Shown here one piece after another: positions 23,902 through 32,613 of a DNA stretch of 38,210 nt. Positions within the stretch are counted from its first letter, which is position 1. Each line of letters opens with the position of its first letter. The translations under genes and the position numbers were made by a program. The stretch comes from UBA4486 sp041984885 (GTDB lineage: Bacteria > Pseudomonadota > Gammaproteobacteria > Eutrophobiales > Eutrophobiaceae): positions 1-38,210 of the forward strand of contig JBHIXH010000021.1 of assembly GCA_041984885.1 (NCBI GenBank), read 5' to 3'. The notes beneath the pieces were generated by a model. That model saw nothing but the letters and a program-made list of their open reading frames with translations. It did not search any database and was not told the DNA's origin.

Positions 23902-24867
23902 ATGAAAAAACAACTCATCGTAATGATGACGGCAGCGATCAGCCTGGTCCCGTTTTCCGGTTATGCCGAAGACAAGGTCGATGCCGGTTTGAATGACTAC
24001 GCCACTTCCAGTGGTGTTTCCGGCACCGTAATCAGCGTCGGTTCTGACACACTGGCGAACCTGATGACGTTATGGGCGGAAGAATTCAAACGCCTGTACC
24101 CGAATGTCACGGTTCAGATTCAGGCCGCAGGTTCTTCGACGGCGCCGCCAGCCCTGACCGAAGGCACATCAAATTTCGGTCCGATGAGCCGCAAGATGAA
24201 AGACAAGGAACTGGCCGCGTTTGAATCCAAGTATGGTTACAAACCCACACCCATTGGCGTTGCCATCGACGCGCTTGCTGTTTTTGTCAACAAGGACAAC
24301 CCGATTGAGGGTCTGTCGATCCCACAGGTAGACGCGATTTTTTCCGCGACCCGTAAATGTGGCGGTGCCAGTGATATCACCACCTGGGGCCAGCTCGGTA
24401 TGAGTGGTGACTGGGCAAACCGCCCGGTTCAGTTGTACGGTCGTAACTCGGTTTCCGGTACCTACGGTTATTTCAAAGAGAAAGCGCTCTGCAAAGGTGA
24501 TTTCAAAGACAATGTAAACGAGCAACCGGGTTCGGCTTCTGTCGTGCAGGGTGTGACCAAATCGATCAACGGCATCGGTTATTCCGGTATCGGTTATCAA
24601 ACATCCGGAGTGCGAGCTGTCCCTCTGACGAAGAAAGATGGTGGCAAGTATATCGCTGCTACCCCGGAAAATGCGTCAGCTGGTAACTACCCGCTCGGTC
24701 GCTTTCTCTGGGTCTACGTCAACAAAAAACCGAACGAGCAGTTGTCTCCGCTGGTTAAGGAATTCATGAAAATGGTTCTGTCGAAGACCGGTCAGCTGGT
24801 CGTGGTGAAGGATGGCTACATCCCCTTGCCGGCGAAAGTGGCCGAAGCCGAACTGGCGAAGCTGTAA
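23902..24867 (+). CDS. pstS: Phosphate ABC transporter substrate-binding protein PstS
   Basis: A 321-residue periplasmic protein with a signal peptide (KKQLIVMMTAAISLVPFSGYA, cleavage before EDK). The phosphate-binding elements are visible: VGSDTLANL near residue 46, QAAGSSTAPPAL (about 74), FGPMSRKM (about 92), and the central GRNSVSGTYGYF motif (about 182) with serine, arginine and glycine ligands. Mature length is close to E. coli PstS. It binds free phosphate and delivers it to PstCA. The start has a strong AAGGAGAG ribosome-binding site, and the promoter carries four PhoB repeats. Confidence 0.96.
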   Translation: MKKQLIVMMTAAISLVPFSGYAEDKVDAGLNDYATSSGVSGTVISVGSDTLANLMTLWAEEFKRLYPNVTVQIQAAGSSTAPPALTEGTSNFGPMSRKMKDKELAAFESKYGYKPTPIGVAIDALAVFVNKDNPIEGLSIPQVDAIFSATRKCGGASDITTWGQLGMSGDWANRPVQLYGRNSVSGTYGYFKEKALCKGDFKDNVNEQPGSASVVQGVTKSINGIGYSGIGYQTSGVRAVPLTKKDGGKYIAATPENASAGNYPLGRFLWVYVNKKPNEQLSPLVKEFMKMVLSKTGQLVVVKDGYIPLPAKVAEAELAKL

Positions 24868-24897
24868 ACAGGTATTGCGAGAATACATCTAACAGCC

Positions 24898-24930
24898 ACG
24901 AGCCCTGCGCAATCAGGGCTCGTTGTTTTT
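24898..24930 (+). terminator. Terminator-like hairpin between pstS and pstC
   Basis: ACGAGCCCTG (24898-24907) pairs with CAGGGCTCGT (24914-24923) around a 6-base loop, followed by TGTTTTT. It lies 30 bp after the pstS stop and 27 bp before pstC. It probably works as a partial terminator or a 3' stabiliser, so that the binding protein is made in excess over the permease. Confidence 0.82.
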
Positions 24931-24957
24931 CAGAAGAAGGTATCGGAATAATCAATT

Positions 24958-27234
24958 ATGAATAAGTCAGCCACAACCGGGAGCGTGTTACCGGATTTTA
25001 ATTCCGCTGCTGCTGCCCGGCATCGTAATCTACGTGGCTTTATTGATGTCATTACCCGCCATTTAATGGCATTTGGCGGCATCAGTGTGATTATCGCAAT
25101 TGTGTTGATTGCGTTTTATCTGTTTTACGTGGTGTTGCCGATGTTCAAGTCAGCACATGTCGATTTGATCACAACGTATGAATTACCCGGTCAGACCGGG
25201 TCGGATTCACTGTATTACAGCCTGGAGGAGCAACGCGAAGTCGGTATGCGCGTTGACACAGGTGGCGTTGTCAATTTTTTTGCAGCCGAATCCGGCGAGT
25301 TAATAAAAGAAAATAATTTAAGTGAACTGACCGGTGCAAACATCAGCGCATTCGCTGCCGGAGACCCGTCACAACGTGTGCTCGCATTCGGCCTTGATAA
25401 TGGCTCAGCGATCATAGCAACCCATGAATACAAGGTTACTTATCCGGACGATGTTCGTTTGATAACGCCTGAACTGTTTTTTCCGTATGGCGAAGAATTG
25501 CTCGATATTGATCAGGATGGCAATCCGATTACACATATCTCAGCCCAGCATGATGGCGAGACGACAACGGTCGCTGCAACGACCGGTATCGGTCATGTAG
25601 CGCTGGTGTCGGTTACAAGAGAAGAGTCGATGTTTAATGATGATGTCGAAATCACGCGCACCGGTGCCATCATCCCGTTTACAGATCGGATCAGTCATTT
25701 GCAGCTTGATATCGATCAACGGGATCTGTACATCGCAACGGAAAAGGGCAGCATCCATTTTTATGATACCAGTAACAAGGAAAAGCCGGAGTTGGTAGAT
25801 AAGGTACAAGTCGTCCCTGACGGTGTCTCGATCACAAGCCTGCGATTTCTCGCCGGTGGAATCTCGCTACTCGTTGGGGACAGTCGGGGCCAGGTCAATC
25901 AATGGTTCCCGGTACGCGATGAGAACAATGATTACACGCTGGAAAAAGTCCGTGGTTTTAACTCGCAGGATGCACCCATCATTAAAATTGCGCCAGAGTA
26001 TTATCGTAAGGGCTTTATAGCGGCCGATGCCGATGGTAACTACGGCATTTATCACACCACGGCGCATCGCACGGTGAAAATCGTCGATAGCACTGCAAGC
26101 TCGATCCGACAGTTGGCGATTGCGCCACGTGCCAATGCGCTACTTATTGAAAACGACAACAGGCAGTTGCAGTACTGGCATGTCGATAATGAACATCCGG
26201 AAATATCCTGGTCGTCAATCTGGGGCAAGGTCTGGTACGAGAGTCGTGCGCAACCGGAATATATCTGGCAGTCGTCGTCCGCGACCAGCGACTTTGAACC
26301 GAAGTTCAGTCTGACGCCACTGGCGTTTGGTACATTCAAGGCCGCGTTTTATGCGATGTTATTTGCCATACCATTGGCAATCTTTGGTGCGATGTACACG
26401 GCCTACTTCATGTCACCGCAGATGCGACAAGTGGTGAAACCTACGATTGAAATCATGGAAGCATTACCGACTGTGATCCTCGGTTTTCTTGCCGGGCTGT
26501 GGTTCGCGCCATTCGTTGAAAAAACCATGCCGGGTTTGTTTCTACTGGTCTTGTTATTACCGGCTTCTATTTTCGTTGCTGCCTATTTGTGGCATCACTT
26601 GCCGGATCACATGCGTCAGTTAGTTCCTCCAGGCTGGGAAGCCGCATTGTTAATCCCGGTCATAATGCTGGTCGGTGCGGCCTCCATTGCTCTCAGTCAG
26701 CCGCTGGAGGCTGTATTATTCGGCGGCAATATGCCTCAGTGGGTCACGCAAAATCTTGGACTCGGTTTTGATCAGAGAAACTCACTGGTCGTTGGTATCG
26801 CTATGGGCTTTGCCGTCATCCCGACCATTTTCTCCATAAGCGAAGATGCCGTTTACAGTGTGCCGAAGCACCTGACGACCGGTTCTCTTGCGCTCGGTGC
26901 CACATCCTGGCAGACGATGGTGCGCGTTGTATTATTAACTGCCAGCCCGGGAATCTTTTCCGCAATCATGATTGGACTCGGCCGTGCTGTCGGTGAAACG
27001 ATGATTGTCTTAATGGCAACGGGGAACACGGCAATCATGGATATGAATATTTTTGAAGGGTTTCGCGCCCTGTCAGCGAATATCGCAGTCGAGATGCCCG
27101 AGTCCGAGGTCGGTAGCACCCATTACCGCATCCTGTTTCTCGCCGGTCTTGTGTTGTTTATCGCGACTTTTTTCTTTAACACCATTGCCGAGGTCGTGCG
27201 GCAACGCTTACGCGTTAAATACAGCAGTTTATGA
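24958..27234 (+). CDS. pstC: Phosphate ABC transporter permease PstC, long form
   Basis: The protein has 758 residues, more than twice E. coli PstC (319). A cytoplasmic N-terminus and a first membrane helix (about 40-66) are followed by a large soluble domain (about 67-450) with repeated beta-rich units resembling a propeller (for example LQLDIDQRDLYIATEKGSI, LRFLAGGISLLVGDSRGQV). The normal permease core follows from about residue 456 (FGTFKAAFYAMLFAIPLAIFG) and includes the ABC-binding EAA-like loop (LALGATSWQTMVRVV) and GRAVGETMIVLMATG. The long form is usual in Pseudomonas and many other gammaproteobacteria. The soluble domain is probably periplasmic, but its job is unknown. Its stop overlaps the pstA start by four bases. 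Confidence 0.93.
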   Translation: MNKSATTGSVLPDFNSAAAARHRNLRGFIDVITRHLMAFGGISVIIAIVLIAFYLFYVVLPMFKSAHVDLITTYELPGQTGSDSLYYSLEEQREVGMRVDTGGVVNFFAAESGELIKENNLSELTGANISAFAAGDPSQRVLAFGLDNGSAIIATHEYKVTYPDDVRLITPELFFPYGEELLDIDQDGNPITHISAQHDGETTTVAATTGIGHVALVSVTREESMFNDDVEITRTGAIIPFTDRISHLQLDIDQRDLYIATEKGSIHFYDTSNKEKPELVDKVQVVPDGVSITSLRFLAGGISLLVGDSRGQVNQWFPVRDENNDYTLEKVRGFNSQDAPIIKIAPEYYRKGFIAADADGNYGIYHTTAHRTVKIVDSTASSIRQLAIAPRANALLIENDNRQLQYWHVDNEHPEISWSSIWGKVWYESRAQPEYIWQSSSATSDFEPKFSLTPLAFGTFKAAFYAMLFAIPLAIFGAMYTAYFMSPQMRQVVKPTIEIMEALPTVILGFLAGLWFAPFVEKTMPGLFLLVLLLPASIFVAAYLWHHLPDHMRQLVPPGWEAALLIPVIMLVGAASIALSQPLEAVLFGGNMPQWVTQNLGLGFDQRNSLVVGIAMGFAVIPTIFSISEDAVYSVPKHLTTGSLALGATSWQTMVRVVLLTASPGIFSAIMIGLGRAVGETMIVLMATGNTAIMDMNIFEGFRALSANIAVEMPESEVGSTHYRILFLAGLVLFIATFFFNTIAEVVRQRLRVKYSSL

Positions 27235-28904
27235 CGATGCCAAACTCATTTAAAAAATGGATGTCAAGCGGTGAGCCTTATATCTGGCTGAATGCCGGTG
27301 CTGTCAGCCTGTGTATTGTTATGGTTGTTGGTCTGCTCGCCTTGATTGCCGTGCGTGGGCTTGGCCACTTTTGGCCATCGAATGTGTATCAATTCCTGCA
27401 TACCGACATTGATGGCAGTCAGACCAGGCTGCTGGGTGAGATAGCGGATCAGGAGACTATTTCCGGTAAACAAGCGGGTATTAATACACAGGGTCAATCG
27501 GGCGAGGGGACATTTCAGGATCGATTTTTGATTAAAACCGGTAATCGCGATTTTGTCGGACTCGATTTTCGCTGGGTGCTCGAATCGCAAATGGGCGAGT
27601 TGTCGACACCCCGGGATATCGTTGTCATAGAGCGACGGGAGTGGGGTAATTTTTATGGTTATCTGAAAGGTCTGAGAACAGACGGGAAAGATGACAATGT
27701 TGATGGCGATCTATGGCATGCATTTCAACGCAGGGTGGACGAGAGCCTGGAGATATTCGAGGAAATCAAGCACATCGAAACAGACCTGATCGGATCGGTT
27801 AATTATTCGATGGAGCGGATACGTTTGAAAGAGCGTGGCTATGAACTTGAAGGCAGGCTGACTGACGCGGTACGTGCTGAACTGGATGCAGAAAGGGCCG
27901 CGTTACAAAAAGAATACGAAGGGTACACGGGTGAACTTGGCAAACTTTATACCAAACTGAACCAGGCAAGTTTTGTTGCGGTATTAAACACGGGCAAGGA
28001 AGTCGAAATTCCGTTTTCAAAAGTCGTACGCGCATATCGACCGAATGCTATGAGCCTGCTTGAAAAAGCCGGTTTTTATTTTGCAAAGCTCTGGGAGTTT
28101 GTCTCTGACGACCCGCGCGAAGCGAATACCGAAGGCGGGATATTCCCGGCAATTTTTGGCACGATCATGATGGTCATGGTCATGGCGGTGATCGTGACGC
28201 CGTTTGGTGTTATTGCCGCCGTCTACTTACGTGAATACGCGAAGCAGGGTTTTATTACACGCCTGATACGTATAGCGGTGAACAACCTGGCCGGGGTGCC
28301 CTCGGTCGTATATGGTGTTTTTGGTCTCGGTTTTTTCATTTATTTTCTTGGCGGCAGCATTGATCGACTGTTTTTCCCCGAGGCATTGCCAACACCGACG
28401 TTCGGCACGCCCGGATTGATGTGGGCGTCGTTGACGCTGGCCATATTGACCGTCCCCGTGGTCATCGTCGCGACTGAAGAAGGTCTGTCGCGGGTGCCGC
28501 GGGCAATCCGTGAAGGCAGCCTGGCACTGGGTGCGACGAAGGCCGAGACCCTGTGGAAAACTGTTTTGCCGATGACGGCTTCGGCGATGATTACCGGTCT
28601 GATCCTTGCGGTTGCACGTGCTGCCGGCGAGGTGGCGCCGTTGATGCTGGTTGGCGTGGTAAAACTCGCCCCATCCTTGCCGCTGGACGGCAATTTCCCG
28701 TTCTTGCACATGGACCGGAAATTCATGCACCTGGGGTTTCATATTTACGATGTTGGCTTTCAAAGCCCGAATGTTGAGGCAGCAAGACCGCTGGTTTACG
28801 CCACCGCGCTGCTACTGGTATTAATTATTATTGTCCTGAATCTGACAGCCATCCGGATTCGCAATACACTAAGAGAGAAGTATCGTGCAGCAGAACAACA
28901 TTAA
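27231..28904 (+). CDS. pstA: Phosphate ABC transporter permease PstA, long form
   Basis: The protein has 557 residues against about 296 in E. coli. One membrane helix (about 18-42) is followed by a soluble region (about 45-295) containing a predicted coiled coil (charged helices around 165-245, for example RLKERGYELEGRL). The permease core starts near residue 302 (GIFPAIFGTIMMVMVMAVIV) and carries the ABC-binding loop (LALGATKAETLWKTV) and ARAAGEVAPLMLVG. The extension matches the long PstC, so the two soluble domains may interact. The ATGA overlap with pstC implies coupling. It overlaps the pstB start by 20 bp. Confidence 0.93.
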   Translation: MTMPNSFKKWMSSGEPYIWLNAGAVSLCIVMVVGLLALIAVRGLGHFWPSNVYQFLHTDIDGSQTRLLGEIADQETISGKQAGINTQGQSGEGTFQDRFLIKTGNRDFVGLDFRWVLESQMGELSTPRDIVVIERREWGNFYGYLKGLRTDGKDDNVDGDLWHAFQRRVDESLEIFEEIKHIETDLIGSVNYSMERIRLKERGYELEGRLTDAVRAELDAERAALQKEYEGYTGELGKLYTKLNQASFVAVLNTGKEVEIPFSKVVRAYRPNAMSLLEKAGFYFAKLWEFVSDDPREANTEGGIFPAIFGTIMMVMVMAVIVTPFGVIAAVYLREYAKQGFITRLIRIAVNNLAGVPSVVYGVFGLGFFIYFLGGSIDRLFFPEALPTPTFGTPGLMWASLTLAILTVPVVIVATEEGLSRVPRAIREGSLALGATKAETLWKTVLPMTASAMITGLILAVARAAGEVAPLMLVGVVKLAPSLPLDGNFPFLHMDRKFMHLGFHIYDVGFQSPNVEAARPLVYATALLLVLIIIVLNLTAIRIRNTLREKYRAAEQH

Positions 28905-29790
28905 ACCGCAAACAGAACAAAAATCAGCCATGACTGACTCTAACGAAATGAACGACACACTGATGGATTCGGGCAGTCACTCGATCAACATGGGATCGCT
29001 GGTCGATACTGTAAATACGCTGAATCTTGCCGATGAAGAAACCTGCATCAGTGTCCGCGAGCTGAATCTTTTCTACGGGGCCAAGCAGGCATTGAAAAAT
29101 ATCAGCATGGATATCCCGGAAAAGCGGGTGACCGCATTTATCGGACCCAGTGGCTGCGGCAAATCCACGTTACTGCGCTGTTTTAACCGCATGAATGACT
29201 TGATCGATATCGTGCGGACAGAAGGTGTAATCGAGATTCATGACGAAAATATTTTCGACAAGAAGGTAAATGTAGCCGAATTACGTCGACGTGTTGGCAT
29301 GGTATTCCAGAAACCGAACCCGTTTCCCAAGTCGATCTACGAAAACGTGGCCTATGGCCTGCGTATCCAGGGTATCAATGATCGCAAGATCCTGGACGCA
29401 GCTGTCGAGAAGTCGCTAAAGAGCGCAGCGTTGTGGGACGAGGTCAAGGACCGTCTGGATGACAATGGTCTTGGTTTGTCCGGTGGTCAGGCACAACGCC
29501 TGGTGATTGCACGGGCGATAGCGATTGAACCGGAGATATTATTGCTGGATGAACCCTGCTCCGCACTGGACCCGATTTCGACCCTGAAAGTCGAAGAACT
29601 GATTTATGAACTCAAGGAAAAATATACGATTGTCATCGTCACGCACAACATGCAGCAGGCAGCCCGTGTCTCCGACTATACGGCATATATGTATCTCGGT
29701 GAGATGATCGAGTTCAATGATACCAGCACACTGTTTACGAATCCGCAGGAAAAGATGACCGAAGATTACATTACCGGTCGATACGGTTAA
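28885..29790 (+). CDS. pstB: Phosphate ABC transporter ATP-binding protein PstB
   Basis: The GTG at 28885, preceded by AGAGAGAAG, gives 301 residues. Later ATGs at residues 16 and 22 are possible, because the first 50 residues are a polar tail not present in E. coli PstB (257). The ATPase has Walker A GPSGCGKST (87-95), Q-loop VFQKPNPFP, signature LSGGQAQRL (usually LSGGQQQRL), Walker B ILLLDEP and the switch histidine in VTHNM. It energises PstCA at the cytoplasmic face and takes part in Pi signalling to PhoR with PhoU. Thirty bases separate it from phoU. Confidence 0.95.
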   Translation: MQQNNIKPQTEQKSAMTDSNEMNDTLMDSGSHSINMGSLVDTVNTLNLADEETCISVRELNLFYGAKQALKNISMDIPEKRVTAFIGPSGCGKSTLLRCFNRMNDLIDIVRTEGVIEIHDENIFDKKVNVAELRRRVGMVFQKPNPFPKSIYENVAYGLRIQGINDRKILDAAVEKSLKSAALWDEVKDRLDDNGLGLSGGQAQRLVIARAIAIEPEILLLDEPCSALDPISTLKVEELIYELKEKYTIVIVTHNMQQAARVSDYTAYMYLGEMIEFNDTSTLFTNPQEKMTEDYITGRYG

Positions 29791-29819
29791 CCCTGCTAAC
29801 AGGCAATAGAGAGGGAATT

Positions 29820-30554
29820 ATGGCGAGTTCAACAATCAGCGGGCACATATCCAAACAGTTCGATGACGATCTGGAGAATATCCGCGAAAACGTTTTAAAA
29901 ATGGGCGGCCTCGTTGAGCAACAACTTAACGATGCGTTGCGCGCCTTAATCGAATCCGATACCGATCTGGCTGAAGAAGTTATTAAAAACGAATATAACG
30001 TCAATAAGTTCGAAGTTGAGATCGACGAGGAAGTGACTCACCTGTTAGCGCGGCGTCAGCCTGCAGCCGGGGATTTGCGCCTGACGATGGCCGTGATCAA
30101 GACGATTACCGATCTGGAACGCATCGGTGATGAAGCACAGAAGATCGCGAAGATGGCACTGGAACTGGTCGAGAAACAGGGGCCGAAGTCGTATTACGTT
30201 GGCATCAACTCGATGGGGAACTTTGTTTGCAAAATGATCAAGGGTGCACTGGATGCGTTTGCCCGTATGGATACCCAGGCCGCGTTTTTTGTCGCGAAAG
30301 AAGAGCCCGAGTCCGATGCTCAATATCGGGCAATATTACGACAATTGATCACGTACATGATGGAAGATCCACGCAGTATCTCCGGGACACTGGATGCCGT
30401 CTGGGTCGCACGTGCGCTGGAACGAATAGGTGATCATTCGAGAAATATCTGCGAATACGTGATTTATTTTACCGAGGGCAAGGACGTCAGGCACATCAGC
30501 CTGCAAGACGTTGAAAAAGACCTGAACCTGTCGACAGGCGACTCTGCCAGCTAG
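29820..30554 (+). CDS. phoU: Phosphate signalling protein PhoU
   Basis: A 244-residue all-helical protein made of two similar three-helix halves, each with the metal-binding E/D-x-x-x-D motif: DLERIGDEAQKIA in the first and ALERIGDHSRNICEYV in the second. PhoU links PstSCAB to PhoR and keeps the Pho regulon off when phosphate is plentiful. A good ribosome-binding site (GAGAGGGA) precedes the ATG. Its stop TAG overlaps the stop of the convergent pit gene by three bases. Confidence 0.96.
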   Translation: MASSTISGHISKQFDDDLENIRENVLKMGGLVEQQLNDALRALIESDTDLAEEVIKNEYNVNKFEVEIDEEVTHLLARRQPAAGDLRLTMAVIKTITDLERIGDEAQKIAKMALELVEKQGPKSYYVGINSMGNFVCKMIKGALDAFARMDTQAAFFVAKEEPESDAQYRAILRQLITYMMEDPRSISGTLDAVWVARALERIGDHSRNICEYVIYFTEGKDVRHISLQDVEKDLNLSTGDSAS

Positions 30555-31801
30555 AATACGTTCGAAATTATCAAGAAGAATATCACGGCCAGGGTCGCGC
30601 CGACCGGCAGTGTTACGATCCACGACATGAAGATCGAACCAATCATGTTAAGATTCAGTGCGCTCATACCACGCGCCATACCTACTCCGAGCACTGCGCC
30701 GACCAATGTGTGCGTCGTGGATATCGGCAGACCGGTCCCGGATGCCAGTACCACGGTCGAGGCAGCGGCCAGCTCGCAGCAAAACCCGCGGCTCGGTGTC
30801 AACTCGGTGATGTGTGTGCCGACTGTGGCAATCACCTTGCGACCATAGGTCATCAGGCCAATTACGATACCAGTTGCGCCCAGCAGTAATACCCATATGG
30901 ATAACGGACTTTTCTGCGTGACCATGCCGTCCGTGTTAATGATGCTGACGATGGCGGCGACCGGGCCAATTGCATTGGCGACATCGTTGGAACCGTGAGC
31001 GAACGCCATGGCACAGGCAGTAAACATCATTAAGACACCAAAGATCATTTCGACCCTGCGAAACGACGAGTTATCATCGGATTCTGACTCAAGGTTGAGA
31101 CGACGAATAATAATCGTACCCATCACGGCACAAATGAGACCGATAAGAAACCCGAGTGCATAACATTCGGCCAACTCCAGCTCGAGACCGATGTGTTTTA
31201 ACCCTTTTAACATTGTCACCAGGCCAATAACGGAACCGGTCAGAAAAATATAAAACGGCACATACCTCCGGGCGTTTTTGATCGGGTCATTTTTCTCCAG
31301 TACCAGAATCTGCACGCTACGGTACAGTGCAAATGCCAATGTCCCTGCCAACACCGGTGAGACGACCCAACTGGCCGCAATCGTGCCGACCTTGCCCCAT
31401 TTGACCGCTTCGAAGCCGATGCCGACTATGGCAAAACCGACAATTGCACCGACTATGGAATGTGTTGTTGAAACCGGCAGACCATATCGTGATGCAACCA
31501 GCAGCCAGACTCCGGCGGCAAGCAAGGCAGCCAACATGCCGTAAACGAGAATTTCCGGTGAGCCGGAAAGTGCACCGGCATCAATTATCCCTTTACGAAT
31601 CGTCGAGGTAACCTGACCGCCGGCGAGAAAGGCGCCGGCAAACTCAAAGATGGCAGCAATGATGATCGCCTGTTTCAGTGTCAGTGCACGGGAGCCGACG
31701 GAAGTCGCCATCGCATTGGCGACATCATTGGCACCGATACCCCAGGCCATGAAAAGACCAAAGGCTGCCGCCAGAATCAGAAGAATAACTGTGTGTTCCA
31801 C
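30551..31801 (-). CDS. pit: Low-affinity inorganic phosphate transporter, Pit family
   Basis: A 416-residue membrane protein with about 10-11 helices and the two Pit/PHO4 repeats: GANDVANAMATSVGSRALT near the N-terminus and GSNDVANAIGPVAA in the second half, each followed by a PISTTH-like motif (GLPVSTTHSIVGA, GLPISTTHTLVGA). Pit carriers move metal-phosphate with protons and serve when phosphate is ample. The upstream DUF47 gene is 7 bp away in the same operon. Convergence with phoU puts high- and low-affinity systems end to end. Sulfate permeases of the same superfamily are an alternative, but the context favours phosphate. Confidence 0.92.
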   Translation of the reverse strand: MEHTVILLILAAAFGLFMAWGIGANDVANAMATSVGSRALTLKQAIIIAAIFEFAGAFLAGGQVTSTIRKGIIDAGALSGSPEILVYGMLAALLAAGVWLLVASRYGLPVSTTHSIVGAIVGFAIVGIGFEAVKWGKVGTIAASWVVSPVLAGTLAFALYRSVQILVLEKNDPIKNARRYVPFYIFLTGSVIGLVTMLKGLKHIGLELELAECYALGFLIGLICAVMGTIIIRRLNLESESDDNSSFRRVEMIFGVLMMFTACAMAFAHGSNDVANAIGPVAAIVSIINTDGMVTQKSPLSIWVLLLGATGIVIGLMTYGRKVIATVGTHITELTPSRGFCCELAAASTVVLASGTGLPISTTHTLVGAVLGVGMARGMSALNLNMIGSIFMSWIVTLPVGATLAVIFFLIISNVF

Positions 31802-31808
31802 AGTGTTA

Positions 31809-32486
31809 TTATTTTGCCAGCATTAATTGCAGACGATTGCCTGTACTTTGTGCATAATCAGCCAGGTCCCCGGTCCATTCGATTATTTTATAGAGAAAGA
31901 CTGCGTGAATTGGAGGCAATTCTGCTTCTATTGCAAACAACTCCGCGCGAATCCTGATCTGTAGTTCGTCGGTTTCATGTTCGATTATCTGCAACTGTTC
32001 AATCATATTCTTGACCTTGACAGTTTCATCGCCTCGAAAGCCGGCCGCGACCAGTTCATCAAGTTCATTGATCGCAACCTGGGCCTGACGCGTTGCATCG
32101 ATACAGCGGTTCAAAAAGTCCAGATAGGTTGATTGAATCTGGCCGGGTAGTGTCATCTTTCGACCTAATGTCAGGCCGGAGATGTCTTTTGCCTTGTTGG
32201 CTATGTGATCCTGCAGATCAAGTACTTCCAGTAAATCACGGCGGTCGACCGGTAGAAACAGGCCGGAAGGTAATTTAACACGCAGTTGATTCTTTATTTC
32301 GTCAGCCTTGTTTTCCTTGTCAGCCAGTTGAGCCTGAAGTTCAGTCGCTTTGTCCCAGTCCTCTCTTACAACTGCATCAAAATAGGCAGGTAGCAGTTCC
32401 ACACACTCGATTACCATACCAATGTGTTTTTGCAGCGGGGTGATCGGTGAATTACCGAAAATCTTGCTAAAATAGCTGTCTGCCAA
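31809..32486 (-). CDS. DUF47 (PhoU-like) Pit accessory protein
   Basis: A 225-residue helical protein of the DUF47/TIGR00153 family, distantly related to PhoU. Typical parts are an N-terminal GNSPITPLQKHIG segment, DKENKADEIKNQLRVKLPSGLFLPVDRRDLLEVLDLQDHIANKAKDI in the first half (with the D-x-x-D/E metal-site helix), and EWTGDLADYAQSTGNRL at the end. Members are almost always encoded next to pit genes and are thought to regulate the carrier. Here the gene lies upstream of pit in the same direction. Confidence 0.9.
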   Translation of the reverse strand: MADSYFSKIFGNSPITPLQKHIGMVIECVELLPAYFDAVVREDWDKATELQAQLADKENKADEIKNQLRVKLPSGLFLPVDRRDLLEVLDLQDHIANKAKDISGLTLGRKMTLPGQIQSTYLDFLNRCIDATRQAQVAINELDELVAAGFRGDETVKVKNMIEQLQIIEHETDELQIRIRAELFAIEAELPPIHAVFLYKIIEWTGDLADYAQSTGNRLQLMLAK

Positions 32487-32542
32487 TTTGGATAACCCGG
32501 AACTGGTTCAGGAATGAGCTAATTTTACACAGATTGGATTAT

Positions 32543-32576
32543 ATGTCACAGCCATGTCATACGAGATGGTTAAACT
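32543..32576 (+). promoter_or_regulatory. Pho box and -10 for ppk1
   Basis: ATGTCAC-AGCC-ATGTCAT (32543-32560) is a two-repeat Pho box, with the -10-like TAAACT (32571-32576) starting 10 bp later. It points to ppk1 and would give a leader of about 30 bases. The DUF47-pit pair is transcribed the other way from the same 127-bp gap, and no box facing it is seen. Confidence 0.75.
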
Positions 32577-32613
32577 GAGCGATTAAACTATTTTTTACAG
32601 GAGTCAGCCCGGA

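Noticed and set aside
28227..28763. A 178-codon minus-strand frame opposite pstA
   Set aside because: It lies wholly within the permease core of pstA and has no protein-like pattern.
32543..32560. A Pho box acting on the divergent DUF47-pit pair
   Set aside because: Read on the minus strand the repeats become ATGACAT-type and do not match the PhoB consensus; the -10 geometry fits only ppk1.
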